A stretch of 64,000 nucleotides of DNA from Gordonia hongkongensis (GCF_023078355.1 NZ_CP095552.1:1798001-1862000), one strand, 5' to 3'. Counted from the stretch's first letter, positions 50,865 through 60,335 are shown. Notes: generated by a model not told the origin, from the letters alone. Made by a program: numbers and translations.

Positions 50865-50917
50865 TTGACGCTTGTCGGTGGTTGGTTCTACTCTCGAACA
50901 ATCGAAACAGTGTTCGA
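50865..50917 (+). promoter_or_regulatory. imuA'-imuB promoter with LexA box
   Basis: TTGACG (50865-50870), 18 bp, TACTCT (50889-50894) form a sigma-A promoter. TCGAAA-CAGT-GTTCGA (50902-50917) is an SOS box with one mismatch, placed across the expected transcription start. A lone extra half-site TCGAAC lies at 50894-50899. The leader to the imuA' ATG is about 130 nt. Confidence 0.7.
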
Positions 50918-51033
50918 ATGATCGGCGGACGAGGGGCCTCCTCGGGATCGTTCGGGAACTGTGTCGAGAACCCTGATGGCGCGCACCTTCCCGGCTCGCT
51001 CGAGAACTACTCATGTCGACTGGAGGGTGCCGG

Positions 51034-51882
51034 ATGGATGTCTCTGCTGGTGTGGCCGTGACCGATGCCGTGACCGATACGGCGGCCGGTGGCCGGGCCG
51101 ACGAGCTGGCGGGTTTGCGCCGGCGGATGGCGGCCATGTCCGGTCGGCCCGACCAGCGGGTGGTCGAGGTCCGAGACCGGTCGGTGGGTGTCCTTCCCGT
51201 GCCGGAATCGTTGTCGGACATCTTGCCGCACAACGGTATTCCGCGAGGGTCGGTGGCCCGGCTCGACGGCGCCCGTTCGGTGCTGATCGCGATGATCGCT
51301 TCGGTGACCCGTGCGGGTGGACAGGTGGGGATCGTCGGGTTGCCCCGGTTGAGTCTGCTGCCCGCGGCGGAGATGGGCGCCGACCTGTCCCGCATCGCCA
51401 CCATCCCCGATCCCGGTCCCGACCCGGTCGAGGTGGCAGCGGTGCTGCTCGACGGTATGGACCTGGTGATCCTGGACCTGGGGAGCGGTGGCGAGGGTGC
51501 TCGCCCGCGGAACGAGATGGTGGCCCCCTCGCGTGCCCGGGTGGTCATGGGCCGCGTGCGCAAACAGTCGTCGGTGCTGCTGGTGACCGGTGGTGCATGG
51601 CCGGGTGCGCAACTGGCCCTCGAGGCCCGTGTCCTCACCTACCGGCACAGTCCGGGCCTGCCCGGCCGGTCTGCTCCCGCCTCCCGCGCGGCCGGTCTCG
51701 ACTCCGCACGCAGCGGCTACGGCCGCATCGGCGGGATGCGGCTGGAGGTCACGGTGTCGGGCCGCGGCCGGCGATCCGAGAGCACCGAGGTCGAACTCCG
51801 GGCGACGGGCCACGGTGCCGATCGCACGGTCGAGATGGTCGCGGCGGCGACCGTCTCCCCGGTGCTCGCGGTGGCGAACTGA
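51034..51882 (+). CDS. imuA': Mutasome protein ImuA' (RecA-like accessory)
   Basis: 282 residues from ATG 51034, preceded by GGAGGG at 6 bp; ATG 51013 would add seven. A RecA/ImuA-like fold without a usable Walker A: GIPRGSVARLDGARSVLIAMIASVTRAGGQVGIVGLP (cut, about 58-95), a loop RIATIPDPGPDPVEVAAVLLDGMDLVILDLG and KQSSVLLVTGGAWPGAQLALEARVL (cut). It helps DnaE2 and ImuB copy damaged DNA and cause damage-induced mutation. The imuB ATG overlaps its stop by one base. A LexA box lies upstream. Position after guaA region resembles Rv3395c. Confidence 0.88.
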   Translation: MDVSAGVAVTDAVTDTAAGGRADELAGLRRRMAAMSGRPDQRVVEVRDRSVGVLPVPESLSDILPHNGIPRGSVARLDGARSVLIAMIASVTRAGGQVGIVGLPRLSLLPAAEMGADLSRIATIPDPGPDPVEVAAVLLDGMDLVILDLGSGGEGARPRNEMVAPSRARVVMGRVRKQSSVLLVTGGAWPGAQLALEARVLTYRHSPGLPGRSAPASRAAGLDSARSGYGRIGGMRLEVTVSGRGRRSESTEVELRATGHGADRTVEMVAAATVSPVLAVAN

Positions 51883-53555
51883 TGCCCTCCGGAGAGCAGG
51901 GGTCCCGGCGTATCCTCGCGCTCTGGTGCCCGGACTGGCCGGCGATGGCCGCGGCGGCCGAGGCGGATCTGCCCCCGCTGCATCCGGTCGCGGTGCTGTC
52001 GGCGAATCGGGTGGTGGCCTGTTCGGCCTCGGCACGGGCCGCCGGTGTGCGGCGGGGAATGCGGAAGCGACAGGCGCAGGCGGCGTGCACGGAGATGACC
52101 GTGGTCGCCGCCGACGAGAACCGGGACGGACGGCTGTTCGAACCGGTGGTCGCCGCGGTCGCCGAGGTGATCCCCGCCCTCGAAGTGCTCCGGCCGGGTC
52201 TCCTGGTGATCGCCGGCGACCGTGCCGCCCGCTACTTCGGCGGGATGGAGGCCCTCGCGGAGGAGCTCGTCGACGTGGTGTCGGCGTGCGGCATCGAGTC
52301 GCAGGTCGGCATCGCCGACGAGATCTTCACCGCCGTCCTCGCCGCCCGGAACGGGCATCAGGTGGAGCCCGGGGGTGACCGGGAGTACCTCGCCGGCCGC
52401 CCCGTCGCCGACCTCGCCGTCGAACCCAGCATGAGCGATCCGTCCCGTGCCGATCTCGTGGAGTTGCTGCGCCGGTTGGGGATCGGCACGATCGGCGCCT
52501 TCGCCGACATGTCCGTCACCGACGTCGCCACCCGGTTCGCCCGGGATGCGGTCGTCGCGCACCGGCTGGCCAATGCGCTGCCGGGGCGTGTCCCGTCGTC
52601 ACGTGGTGTGCCGGCCGAACTCGACGTCGACCACACCTGCGACCCGCCGGTCGACCGCATCGACGTCGCGGCGTTCATCGGTCGCACCCTCGCCGACGTG
52701 CTGCACCGACGCCTGCGTGATGCCGCGGTGGCCTGCACGCGACTCACCATCATCGCGACCACCGAACGCGGACAACAGCATTCGCGAACCTGGCGATGTG
52801 CCCAACCGCTGACGCCGGAGACGACCGCGGATCGTGTCCGATGGCAACTCGAGGGGTGGCTGACCGGCGCGGCGCGGCCCACCTCCCCGCGGGTCGAGCC
52901 GCGCGCAGCGAGGAGCAGTGCCCGACCCGACTCGCCGATCGTCCGGCTGCGGCTCGAACCGGTCGAGGTCGTCGAGGCCGGGGCCCTGCACTATCAGCTC
53001 ACCGACGATCTCTCCCGTGGCGGGCTGGCCGGTGAACCGGATGTGGAGGAGCGCGCCCGGCGTTCGCTGGTGCGGATACAGGGGCTGCTGGGCGGGGATG
53101 CGGTCCGTATTCCCGTGCTGAGCGGTGGTCGTGGACCCGCCGAACGGATCACCATGGTCTCACTGGGCGACGAGCCGGCTCCGCGCCGGGATCCGTCGGC
53201 GCCATGGCCCGGACGCCTGCCACAACCCAGCCCGACGGTGCTGGTGGAGACCGCGATCCACGTGCTCGACGCCGTGGGGCAACCGGTGAAGGTGACCGAT
53301 CGCGGGGCCTTCACCGCCGAACCGGTGACCGTCGCGCTGGCCTCGTCCCGGGCGCGCCGGTCGAGTTGGGGCCTGTGCTGGTGGGCCGGGCCCTGGCCGG
53401 TCGGAGGCGCCGACCTGCCCGCCGGGGCCTCGGTGCCGACCGGAGCCGCCGAGACCGGACTGACCGCGCGGGCGCAGGTGCTGCTCGACGATTCGCGCGC
53501 CCTGCTGCTGTGTTACCGCGCCGGGGAGTGGATCGTCGAAGGTGTCTACGAGTGA
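51882..53555 (+). CDS. imuB: Y-family polymerase-like mutasome protein ImuB
   Basis: 557 residues. It resembles Y-family DNA polymerases (RRILALWCPDWPAMAAAAEA, VVACSASARAAGVRRGMRKRQAQA, LRPGLLVIAGDRAARYFGG) but the catalytic acidic residues of true polymerases are not in place, as in other ImuB proteins; it acts as an adaptor joining DnaE2 to the beta clamp. A little-finger-like region follows (FIGRTLADVLHRRLRDAAVACTRLTI, cut, about 265-300). The C-terminal part (about 380-557) is of the ImuB type. Coupled to imuA' by TGATG. The partner dnaE2 lies 8 kb downstream. Confidence 0.9.
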   Translation: MPSGEQGSRRILALWCPDWPAMAAAAEADLPPLHPVAVLSANRVVACSASARAAGVRRGMRKRQAQAACTEMTVVAADENRDGRLFEPVVAAVAEVIPALEVLRPGLLVIAGDRAARYFGGMEALAEELVDVVSACGIESQVGIADEIFTAVLAARNGHQVEPGGDREYLAGRPVADLAVEPSMSDPSRADLVELLRRLGIGTIGAFADMSVTDVATRFARDAVVAHRLANALPGRVPSSRGVPAELDVDHTCDPPVDRIDVAAFIGRTLADVLHRRLRDAAVACTRLTIIATTERGQQHSRTWRCAQPLTPETTADRVRWQLEGWLTGAARPTSPRVEPRAARSSARPDSPIVRLRLEPVEVVEAGALHYQLTDDLSRGGLAGEPDVEERARRSLVRIQGLLGGDAVRIPVLSGGRGPAERITMVSLGDEPAPRRDPSAPWPGRLPQPSPTVLVETAIHVLDAVGQPVKVTDRGAFTAEPVTVALASSRARRSSWGLCWWAGPWPVGGADLPAGASVPTGAAETGLTARAQVLLDDSRALLLCYRAGEWIVEGVYE

Positions 53556-53637
53556 CTGCGTCCCGCGGAGTGGCTTCGAGAAGAAACGCCGCGACCGAAA
53601 GCGTGCGCGTTCGCCTCTGAGATGCCACTCTCGACGC

Positions 53638-54867
53638 ATGGCACGTACCTGGTTGTCGGTGACAGTGGAACTGCTCGGTGGTCGCGGCGTTGAGTTGTGG
53701 CCCTGGCCCGGAAGGGTTTTCGCGGTCGGACCGGCGCACACGTTCAAGGATCTGGCGACCGCCATCGATGACGCGTTCGCTCGATGGGATCGTTCCCATC
53801 TGTCACTTTTCACCCTGGACGACGGCAGGGTGGTCGCCGACGCCGCGCTCGGTGCCGACCTGGCCGGTGGTATCGGCGGCCCGATCTCCGAGCCCGTGGA
53901 CATCGCCACGGCCAAGGTCGCCGCGTTCGCAGCGACCGGTTCCGAGTTCCAGTACACCTTCGATCTAGGCGACGAGTGGACCCATCGGTGCGTCGTGGGA
54001 GATCTGAAGGTCGACCCGGTGGACGTGTTGGGCATCAAGCCGACAGCGCCGCTGGCGTACTTCGGTTGGGGCGACATCCCGGATCAGTACGGTCGACGGA
54101 CGGCCGATGGGGACGACGAGACGCCACCACGCCCCACCGTTCCTCATCCGATGCTCGTCGGCCAGTGGCCCGCGCAGAAGGAGATACGTGAACTCGATCT
54201 GGGCGAGGTACGCGGGTCGATCGCGTCGTCGGATGCCGATCGTTTCCTGGATGCCGTCATCGGATGCGATCTGCACGACGCACTCCAGCAGGTCGGCCCC
54301 GGGGTACCGATGGCACTGCAGAAGCGCCGCGAGCGAGCCGAACCGGTGGCTGTGTCGATCGTCGAACAACTCAAACGACGGGGAGAGGCCGGCGACGCCG
54401 AACTCGCCGAGGAACTGCTCGCGAGCCTGCGCGGGGAACCCGCGCCGGGACGGCCGATCGCGGTGGATCTCGAGATGCTCAGCGACGAGATGGAGGGTGA
54501 TCCGAACCGGTCCACCGGCGGACTCATCGACCTGAGCACCGGCTTCGTGTACAACGACGAGATGCTCGACCCGGGCGTGCTCGATGAGGAGATCGACGTC
54601 GAGGAGGACCCGGACCGCTGGCTGCGCTTCGACTGCATCGGTTCGCGCGACAGCTGGCGGGACATGGCCGATTTCGCCACGCGCACCACCGATCCCGACC
54701 TGCGAAACCGTCTGGAGCGCGCGATCGAGGGACGAGGTGCGTTCCGCAGGTTCCGGGACGTCGTCCACGAAGCGGGTGTGAGTCAGCAGTGGTATGCGTT
54801 CTCCACCGACCGCAAGTTCGGACGGGCACGCAAATTCCTGGTCCGTGAAGGCATCCGACCGATCTGA
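53638..54867 (+). CDS. pRiA4b ORF-3-like domain fused to a UPF0158-like domain
   Basis: 409 residues. N-terminal pRiA4b/IS1096-TnpR-like domain (about 1-175): VTVELLGGRGVELWPWPGRVF, TFKDLATAIDDAFARWDRSHL and the typical YTFDLGDEWTHRCVVG. After a linker, a C-terminal UPF0158-like region (about 275-409) with AVDLEMLSDEMEGD, GGLIDLSTGFVYND, GAFRRFRDVVHE and WYAFSTDRKFGRARKFLVREGI. I recognise both by pattern. No mobile element surrounds it. Function unknown. The ATG at 53638 is the only start near the domain boundary. Confidence 0.7.
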   Translation: MARTWLSVTVELLGGRGVELWPWPGRVFAVGPAHTFKDLATAIDDAFARWDRSHLSLFTLDDGRVVADAALGADLAGGIGGPISEPVDIATAKVAAFAATGSEFQYTFDLGDEWTHRCVVGDLKVDPVDVLGIKPTAPLAYFGWGDIPDQYGRRTADGDDETPPRPTVPHPMLVGQWPAQKEIRELDLGEVRGSIASSDADRFLDAVIGCDLHDALQQVGPGVPMALQKRRERAEPVAVSIVEQLKRRGEAGDAELAEELLASLRGEPAPGRPIAVDLEMLSDEMEGDPNRSTGGLIDLSTGFVYNDEMLDPGVLDEEIDVEEDPDRWLRFDCIGSRDSWRDMADFATRTTDPDLRNRLERAIEGRGAFRRFRDVVHEAGVSQQWYAFSTDRKFGRARKFLVREGIRPI

Positions 54868-54868
54868 C

Positions 54869-55949
54869 TCAACTGTTGTGCCCCCGCGCGATGACCGGCC
54901 ACCGGCTGTCCGAGCCGTCGATCGCCACCAGTTCGTCGACGAGATTGACCGCAGTGCAGACGTGGTTCGGCACCACCCGGATCACGTCGCCCAACCGGGG
55001 GCTGACGTCGATTCCGCCGGGAACTCCACCACCGCGTGATGTTCGGACAACTGCACGACGCGGGCGTCGGGGTGATCGAGGAGGCGTCCGTGGCCGGTCG
55101 CCCAGGCGGCTCGGTCGGCGCCGAGGATCTTGCTGCCGGCGTCGAGGACGATCCGTCCGGGTTCGCTCCGCACCACGGTTGCCACCGCGGTCAGAGCGAC
55201 GTCGTCGAATCCGCAGGTGCCGATCTCGACCTGCTGGGCGTCGTTGAGGGGATACACGCCCGGACGGATCTCGGTGAGCACGCCCGCATACGTGGGGTCG
55301 CCGACGAATTCGACGGTGGGTGTGGATCCGCCGCTGCGCACCCGCGGATCGATGCCCTGCGCTCGGAGACTCTCCGCCGCCGTACGCAGTGCCGCCACCT
55401 CCTGTTCCGCGGCCCGCCGGCGGGTGTCGCCGACGCCGTAGCCGTGGCCGGGGAAGGTGAAGACGCCGACGACGTCGAGCCCCGCTGACACGCCCGCCGC
55501 CGCGACGCCTCCGGCGTCCCCGGGTGCGGTCCCGGTGCGGTGTTGCCCGGAGTCGACCTCGACGAGTGCCTCGACCCGCTGCCCGCCGAGCAGCGCCCCG
55601 AGATGCCGTGCGCCCTCCGCCGAGTCGACACCCACCCGTAGCGACACCCGGTCTGCGAGGGCGCGTAACCGGGCGGCTTTCGCCGGGGTCGGCCAGATGG
55701 GATAGGCGATGAAGATGTCGGTGCACGAGGTGATGTCGGCGGCGTCGGCGAAGGCCTCGGCCTCGCCGATGGTGGCCACCGCCAGCCCCGTGGCACCGGA
55801 ATCGATCTGCATCCCGCGATCTCGGCGCATTTGTGGGTCTTCGCATGCGGCCGGAAGTCGACGCCCGCCGATCGCGCGCGGTCGGCGAGCACCGCGAGGT
55901 TGCGCGTCATGCGGTCGACGTCGACCTCGAGATACGGGGTGTCGATCAC
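54869..55949 (-). pseudogene. D-threonine aldolase / D-serine dehydratase-like PLP enzyme, two frameshifts
   Basis: Alanine-racemase-fold enzyme acting on D-hydroxy amino acids (family). From GTG 55949: IDTPYLEVDVDRMTRNL and the PLP-lysine motif RPHAKTHKC near residue 37. The frame is lost at plus-strand C3 55813-55815; the middle part (MQIDSGATGLAVATIGEAEAF, LRVGVDSAEGA, VFTFPGHGYG, RSGGSTPTV, EIRPGVYPLND) is in frame 2 and is lost again at G3 55019-55021. The end (SPRLGDVIRVVPNHVCTAVNL, with the zinc-binding His-x-Cys) runs to 54869. One added base at each site restores an intact protein of about 360 residues. Downstream of the reductase gene in the same direction. Confidence 0.8.
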
Positions 55950-57889
55950 GCGTCCCGCCCGCCGGCGTCACGATCCGAACGGCCCAGCGCCGCCGCCGAT
56001 TCGCCGAAGACCAGGTACTCCTGGTGCAGGATGCGGGTGGTCAGTCCGGGGGTGACGCGGTGCCCGATCTCGGCGACGAGCCCGACCAGCGAGTCGACGC
56101 GCTTGGGTCGATCGATGATCGCGTGCAGCACGCGCGCCGCGGCCCGGTCGACGTTCCAGGTCCCGGGCTGGTTGTCGTAGGCCTCGGTGGGCGCGATCAT
56201 CCGCGTCTTCACGAGGGGGAGACGGACATTGGAGAAGGTCACGTGGTCGGACACCGTTTCGGTGCCGGTGACGTCGCTGAAGGCCTCCAGAGCGGCTTTT
56301 GACGCCGCGTAGGCACCGAACCGCGGGCCACGCGACTGCACCGCGATCGAGGTCACGTTTACCACATGACCCGCCTGCCGGGCGATCATGTGCGGCAGCA
56401 GTCCGAGGACGAGGTTCACCGCGCCGAAGTAGTTGACCGCCATCACCCGGTGGTAGTCGTGAGACCGATCCACCGAGTTGATCGTGGCACGACGGATCGA
56501 CCGGCCGGCATTGTTGACCAGGACGTCCACGTGACCGTGCGCGGCGAGCACGGTCTTGACGAGCGCATTGACCGATTCCTCGTCGGTGATGTCGCACTGG
56601 TATGCGGTCACCTGACCGGGCGGGATGCCCTTCTTGCTCGTCGTCGAGTTCAATTCCTCGGTCGCCGATTCCAGTTCGTCGGCGTTGCGGGCGACGATGA
56701 GGACGTTGGCCCCGCGTGCGACGCACATCCGTGCGGTGGCCTTGCCGATCCCGCTCGACCCGCCGGTGATGAGAACGTTCTTGCCGACGAGCGGCCCGCG
56801 CGGATCGGTGCGCCGGTTGCGTGACCGGTCGAGGTGTCGTGACCAGTAGGTCCACAGGCGCGGGGCGTAGTCGGCGAAGTCGGGCACGGTGATGCCGAGG
56901 TCACCCAGGACCGCCACGGTGGTGTCGGCGCGGAAGTCGACCGGCAGCGTCACCGCGTCGAGTACTGCCCCGGGGATCCCCTGCTGGGCGGCTACGAGGT
57001 TGCGTCCGACGCGCGCGATCCCCATGCCGGACAACGTCATCACGGGTTCCACCGCAGCCCGTGGGATGGCGTCGAACCCCTTCGGCGCCTTGAACGCCGG
57101 TGCCAGCGCGTTGTACATCTCGGTGGTGGTGAGCGACTTCGGGTCGCTGAGATGGAACACCAAACCGCTGCGCGTGGGGTTCACGCCGAGGAGGGCGACC
57201 ATCGCGGCGGCGACGTAATCGACCGGCACGATGTTGAGCGTCCCGAGATCGGGCATCGGCAGTCGCAGCATCGAGGGCAGTCGGCCGAGCGTCGCGAGGT
57301 GGCCGAAGAAGTAGTAGGGACCGTCGATCTTGTCCATCTCGCCGGTGCGCGAGTCGCCGACCACGATCGACGGCCGGTAGACGCGCCAGCGGAGTCCCTC
57401 GCGTTCGCGCACGACACGTTCGGCCTCGAACTTGGTGCGATGGTAGGCAGTCGGAAAGCCCTGTCCGACTTCGAAGTCCATCTCGGTGAACCGCCCGCGG
57501 TGGTCACCGGCCACGGCGATCGAGGAGACGTGGTGGAACAGCGCATCGTGCGCGATCGCGAAGTCGGCGGCGCGCGAGGTCCCGACGACGTTGGCGGCGC
57601 GCTGTGACTCCGCATCGGCGGCCATGTCGTAGATCGCCGCGAGGTGGATGACGTGATCGATCGCGGGGACGGTGTCCGGTGCGATACCGAGTCCGGGTGC
57701 GGTCAGGTCGCCGACCACGGGTGTCACGCGGTCGCCCGCGTCGAGGTCGTCGAGCATGGCGACGAACGCCGCGCGCGAGGTCTCGCGTACCAGTGCGTGG
57801 ATGGTGGCGTCGGGAGCGACGGTCAGGAGACGTTCGAGTACGCGTCGCCCGATGAACCCGCTGCCCCCGGTGATGAAGTAGCTCGTCAT
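55946..57889 (-). CDS. Two-domain fatty acyl-CoA reductase (AcrA1/Rv3391-like)
   Basis: 647 residues with two NAD(P)-binding domains. The N-terminal extended-SDR acyl-CoA/ACP reductase domain (about 1-335; FITGGSGFIGRRVLERLL, VIHLAAIYDM, HRTKFEAERVV, YRPSIVVGDS) and the C-terminal classical SDR domain (about 368-600; LITGGSSGIGKATARM, VNNAGRSI, catalytic Tyr-x3-Lys in GAYAASKAALEAF). Such proteins reduce acyl-CoA to aldehyde and possibly alcohol for wax esters or related lipids; the exact product here is unknown. It overlaps the next gene by GTGA. ATG 57889 has a weak ribosome binding site. Location near imuB and guaA matches Rv3391. Confidence 0.85.
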   Translation of the reverse strand: MTSYFITGGSGFIGRRVLERLLTVAPDATIHALVRETSRAAFVAMLDDLDAGDRVTPVVGDLTAPGLGIAPDTVPAIDHVIHLAAIYDMAADAESQRAANVVGTSRAADFAIAHDALFHHVSSIAVAGDHRGRFTEMDFEVGQGFPTAYHRTKFEAERVVREREGLRWRVYRPSIVVGDSRTGEMDKIDGPYYFFGHLATLGRLPSMLRLPMPDLGTLNIVPVDYVAAAMVALLGVNPTRSGLVFHLSDPKSLTTTEMYNALAPAFKAPKGFDAIPRAAVEPVMTLSGMGIARVGRNLVAAQQGIPGAVLDAVTLPVDFRADTTVAVLGDLGITVPDFADYAPRLWTYWSRHLDRSRNRRTDPRGPLVGKNVLITGGSSGIGKATARMCVARGANVLIVARNADELESATEELNSTTSKKGIPPGQVTAYQCDITDEESVNALVKTVLAAHGHVDVLVNNAGRSIRRATINSVDRSHDYHRVMAVNYFGAVNLVLGLLPHMIARQAGHVVNVTSIAVQSRGPRFGAYAASKAALEAFSDVTGTETVSDHVTFSNVRLPLVKTRMIAPTEAYDNQPGTWNVDRAAARVLHAIIDRPKRVDSLVGLVAEIGHRVTPGLTTRILHQEYLVFGESAAALGRSDRDAGGRDA

Positions 57890-58045
57890 GGAAGAGATCC
57901 CATCAGATGGGCGGGCCGACGGCCCGCTGGCTGTCCACGGTCCGCGGGCCGCGGATCTGTCTGGTACTCAGGGTGACACTAACTTGCGGCGATGGCAATG
58001 ACTACGCGCGCGGCGTCGCGCGCCCGTACGCGTCGATCGTGCGTC

Positions 58046-59998
58046 TCATTCCGTCGACTGTGCGTTCGACCCCGTCGATTGTGCACCGCGATCGCCCGAC
58101 CAGGCCGACTTCCGCAACAGGCGGGCGCCGTTGAGCGCGACGAGCACGGTCGAACCCTCGTGCCCGGCCACGGCCAGGGGGAGTGGCAGGGTGCCGATGA
58201 GATCCCAGGTCACGAGGGTGAGGATCACGGTGGCGGCGATGCACAGATTGGCGATGACGTAACGGCGGGCGAGGCGGGACAGCCGTATCAGCGCGGGGAC
58301 CGCGGTGAGGTCGTCACGCACGATGATCGCGTCGGCGGTCTGGACGGCGAGGTCCGCACCGCGACGACCCATCGCGATGCCGGTCCCGGCCGCCATGAGT
58401 GCCGGTGCGTCGTTGATGCCGTCGCCGACCACGAGCACGTGTCCCTCGATCTCGCCGACGATCCGGACCTTGTCCTCCGGCAGCAGGTCGGCGTGTACCT
58501 CGCGGATTCCGGTCCGGTCGGCGACGTCCGCGGCGACCGATGGCCGGTCGCCGGTCAGCAGCAGGACCGAACCCGACGTGACGTCGCCGATAAGCCGCAC
58601 CGCCTCGGCGGCGTCGTCCCGCAGGCGATCGACGAGTTCGATCCGGCCGATCTCCCGCCCGTCGACGAGTACGCCGACCACCGTCCCGGTCGAACCGGCG
58701 ACGGTGCGCTCGACGGTGACGCGGCGCCCGCCGACCGCCCCCGTCACCCCGCGTCCGGGAAGCGCCCGGAAACCCTCCACCGATTCGACGTCCAGTCCGC
58801 GGTCGGCGGCGGCGGTGACGATCGCGCGACCGAGGGGATGCTCGCTGGGGTACTCGACCGCGGCGGCCAGCGCCAACACCTGCGACGGGTCGTGACCGTC
58901 GAGCGCCGCCACGTCGACGACCTGCGGGCGTCCCTCGGTGAGGGTGCCGGTCTTGTCGAACGCGACGACCGAGGTCCGTCCCACCGACTCCATCACCGCG
59001 GCGGACTTGACCAGGACGCCGTGCCGACCGGCATTGGCGATCGACGCGAGCAGCGGCGGCATCGTCGACAGGACGACGGCGCAGGGCGAGGCGACGATCA
59101 TGAACACGATGGCACGAAGCAGCGCCTCGTCGAAAGTATTGCCGAACAACATCACCGGGATGCCCAGCACCAGCAGGGTGGCGACGACGACGATGACGGA
59201 GTACGTCTGCTCGACCTTCTCGATGAAGAGCTGGGTCGGTGCCTTCGTCTCGGATGCCTCGGCCACGAGCGTCGCGATGCGGGCGATGGCCGACTCCGAC
59301 GCCGGACGGGCGACCTCGACGATCAGCGCGCCGGTGCCGTTGACGGTGCCGGACAGCACGTCGTCGCCCGCCGCCCGCACGATCGGGACCGACTCGCCGG
59401 TCACGGCCTGCTGATCGACCTCGCTGCGGCCGTCGACGACGACGCCGTCCGCGCCCACCCGTTCGCCCGGACGGACGAGGATACGCTGGCCGACTTCGAG
59501 TTCGCGGCAGTCGATCTCGCGTGTCGTGCCGTCGGGCGCATACAGGGTGGCACGTTCGGGGGCCAGTCCGAGCAGGGCGGTCACCGAATCGGCGGTGCGC
59601 TGGGTGACGACGACCTCCAGAGCTCCCGAGGTCGCGAAGATCACGATCAGCAGCGCGCCGTCGAAGACCTGCCCGATCGACGCGGCGGCGACGGCGGCGA
59701 CGATCATCAGCAGATCGACGTCGAGTCGTCGTCCCCGCAGTTCCTGCAGGCCCGATCGGGTCGGTTCCCATCCGCCGGCCAGATAGCACGCGAGATACGC
59801 GGTCCACCAGGACCATTCGGGCGCCTGGCTGATCTGGAGCAACCAACCCGCGAGGAACAGTGCCAGCGCGAGGCCCGCCCAGCGCACCTCGGGTAGCCGG
59901 AGTCCCGTCCGGAGGATCGACGGCGGGGTGCTCCCGCGGTCGGCTCCCGCGCGCGTCGAGTTGCGGGCCGTTCGTTCCGTCGTCTCCGCCGTACCCAT
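58046..59998 (-). CDS. ctpJ: P1B-4-type metal exporting ATPase CtpJ-like (Co/Ni/Fe)
   Basis: 650 residues from ATG 59998; longer starts would run into the 69-bp repeat and are unlikely. Membrane helices at about 40-90, 100-125, 250-300 and near the end. Phosphorylation site DKTGTLTEG (about 320), metal-binding SPC in IVASPCAVVLS (about 275), TGES, GDGINDAPAL (about 535) and the HEGSTVLVALNGARLL motif near the C-terminus, which mark P1B-4 pumps. No N-terminal CxxC metal domain. Exports excess Co/Ni or Fe. Divergent from nmtR across the repeat; NmtR binding should control it. Confidence 0.92.
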   Translation of the reverse strand: MGTAETTERTARNSTRAGADRGSTPPSILRTGLRLPEVRWAGLALALFLAGWLLQISQAPEWSWWTAYLACYLAGGWEPTRSGLQELRGRRLDVDLLMIVAAVAAASIGQVFDGALLIVIFATSGALEVVVTQRTADSVTALLGLAPERATLYAPDGTTREIDCRELEVGQRILVRPGERVGADGVVVDGRSEVDQQAVTGESVPIVRAAGDDVLSGTVNGTGALIVEVARPASESAIARIATLVAEASETKAPTQLFIEKVEQTYSVIVVVATLLVLGIPVMLFGNTFDEALLRAIVFMIVASPCAVVLSTMPPLLASIANAGRHGVLVKSAAVMESVGRTSVVAFDKTGTLTEGRPQVVDVAALDGHDPSQVLALAAAVEYPSEHPLGRAIVTAAADRGLDVESVEGFRALPGRGVTGAVGGRRVTVERTVAGSTGTVVGVLVDGREIGRIELVDRLRDDAAEAVRLIGDVTSGSVLLLTGDRPSVAADVADRTGIREVHADLLPEDKVRIVGEIEGHVLVVGDGINDAPALMAAGTGIAMGRRGADLAVQTADAIIVRDDLTAVPALIRLSRLARRYVIANLCIAATVILTLVTWDLIGTLPLPLAVAGHEGSTVLVALNGARLLRKSAWSGDRGAQSTGSNAQSTE

Positions 59999-60024
59999 CG
60001 TGTCTCCCGTCTGTCGTCGGCCCT

Positions 60025-60300
60025 CCTGCTGGTTGAGCCGGCACCGAGCGTGAGCGAGGCGCCGAGTCGAAGCCACTTGCCGACAGCCGCCCTCCTGCTG
60101 GTTGAGCCGGCACCGAGCGCGAGCGAGGCGCCGAGTCGAAGCCACTTGCCGGCAGCCACCCTCCTGCTGGTTGAGCCGGCACCGAGCGCGAGCGAGGCGC
60201 CGAGTCGAAGCGACTCGCCGACAACCACCTTCCTGCTGGTTGAGCCGGCACCGAGCGCGAGCGAGGCGCCGAGTCGAAGCCACTCGCCGACATCCACCTC
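60025..60300. repeat. 69-bp tandem repeat, four copies
   Basis: Copies start at 60025, 60094, 60163 and 60232. The unit opens CCTGCTGGTTGAGCCGGCAC, continues CGAGCGCGAGCGAGGCGCC and GAGTCGAAGCC, and ends in a more variable CACTTGCCGACAGCCACC-like part. Differences between copies are few. Most of the unit consists of imperfect inverted repeats, as in REP-like sequences of related actinobacteria; here they are in tandem array inside a divergent promoter region, which may separate the ctpJ promoter from the operator next to nmtR. Confidence 0.85.
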
Positions 60301-60314
60301 TCAGACAGTAACAG

Positions 60315-60335
60315 TTCATATGAAGAGGTTTTCAT
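60315..60335. promoter_or_regulatory. Candidate NmtR operator
   Basis: TTCATATGAA (60315-60324), itself a perfect palindrome, is followed by TTCAT at 60331-60335, giving ATGAA-N6-TTCAT as in ArsR/SmtB-family operators. It lies 29 bp before the nmtR ATG, about 320 bp from the ctpJ ATG. TAATGT (60337-60342) just downstream may be the nmtR -10. Confidence 0.55.

Noticed and set aside
53638..54867. Insertion sequence remnant because of pRiA4b/TnpR-like domain
   Set aside because: No transposase, terminal inverted repeats or target duplications nearby; the domain is common in chromosomal genes.
60025..60300. CRISPR array at the 69-bp repeat
   Set aside because: No unique spacers between conserved repeats and no cas genes; whole units are repeated.
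58046..60319. ctpJ start upstream of 59998, giving 23-residue repeats at the N-terminus
   Set aside because: The repeat is DNA-level, stays open only because 69 is divisible by three, and P1B-4 pumps do not have such an N-terminus.
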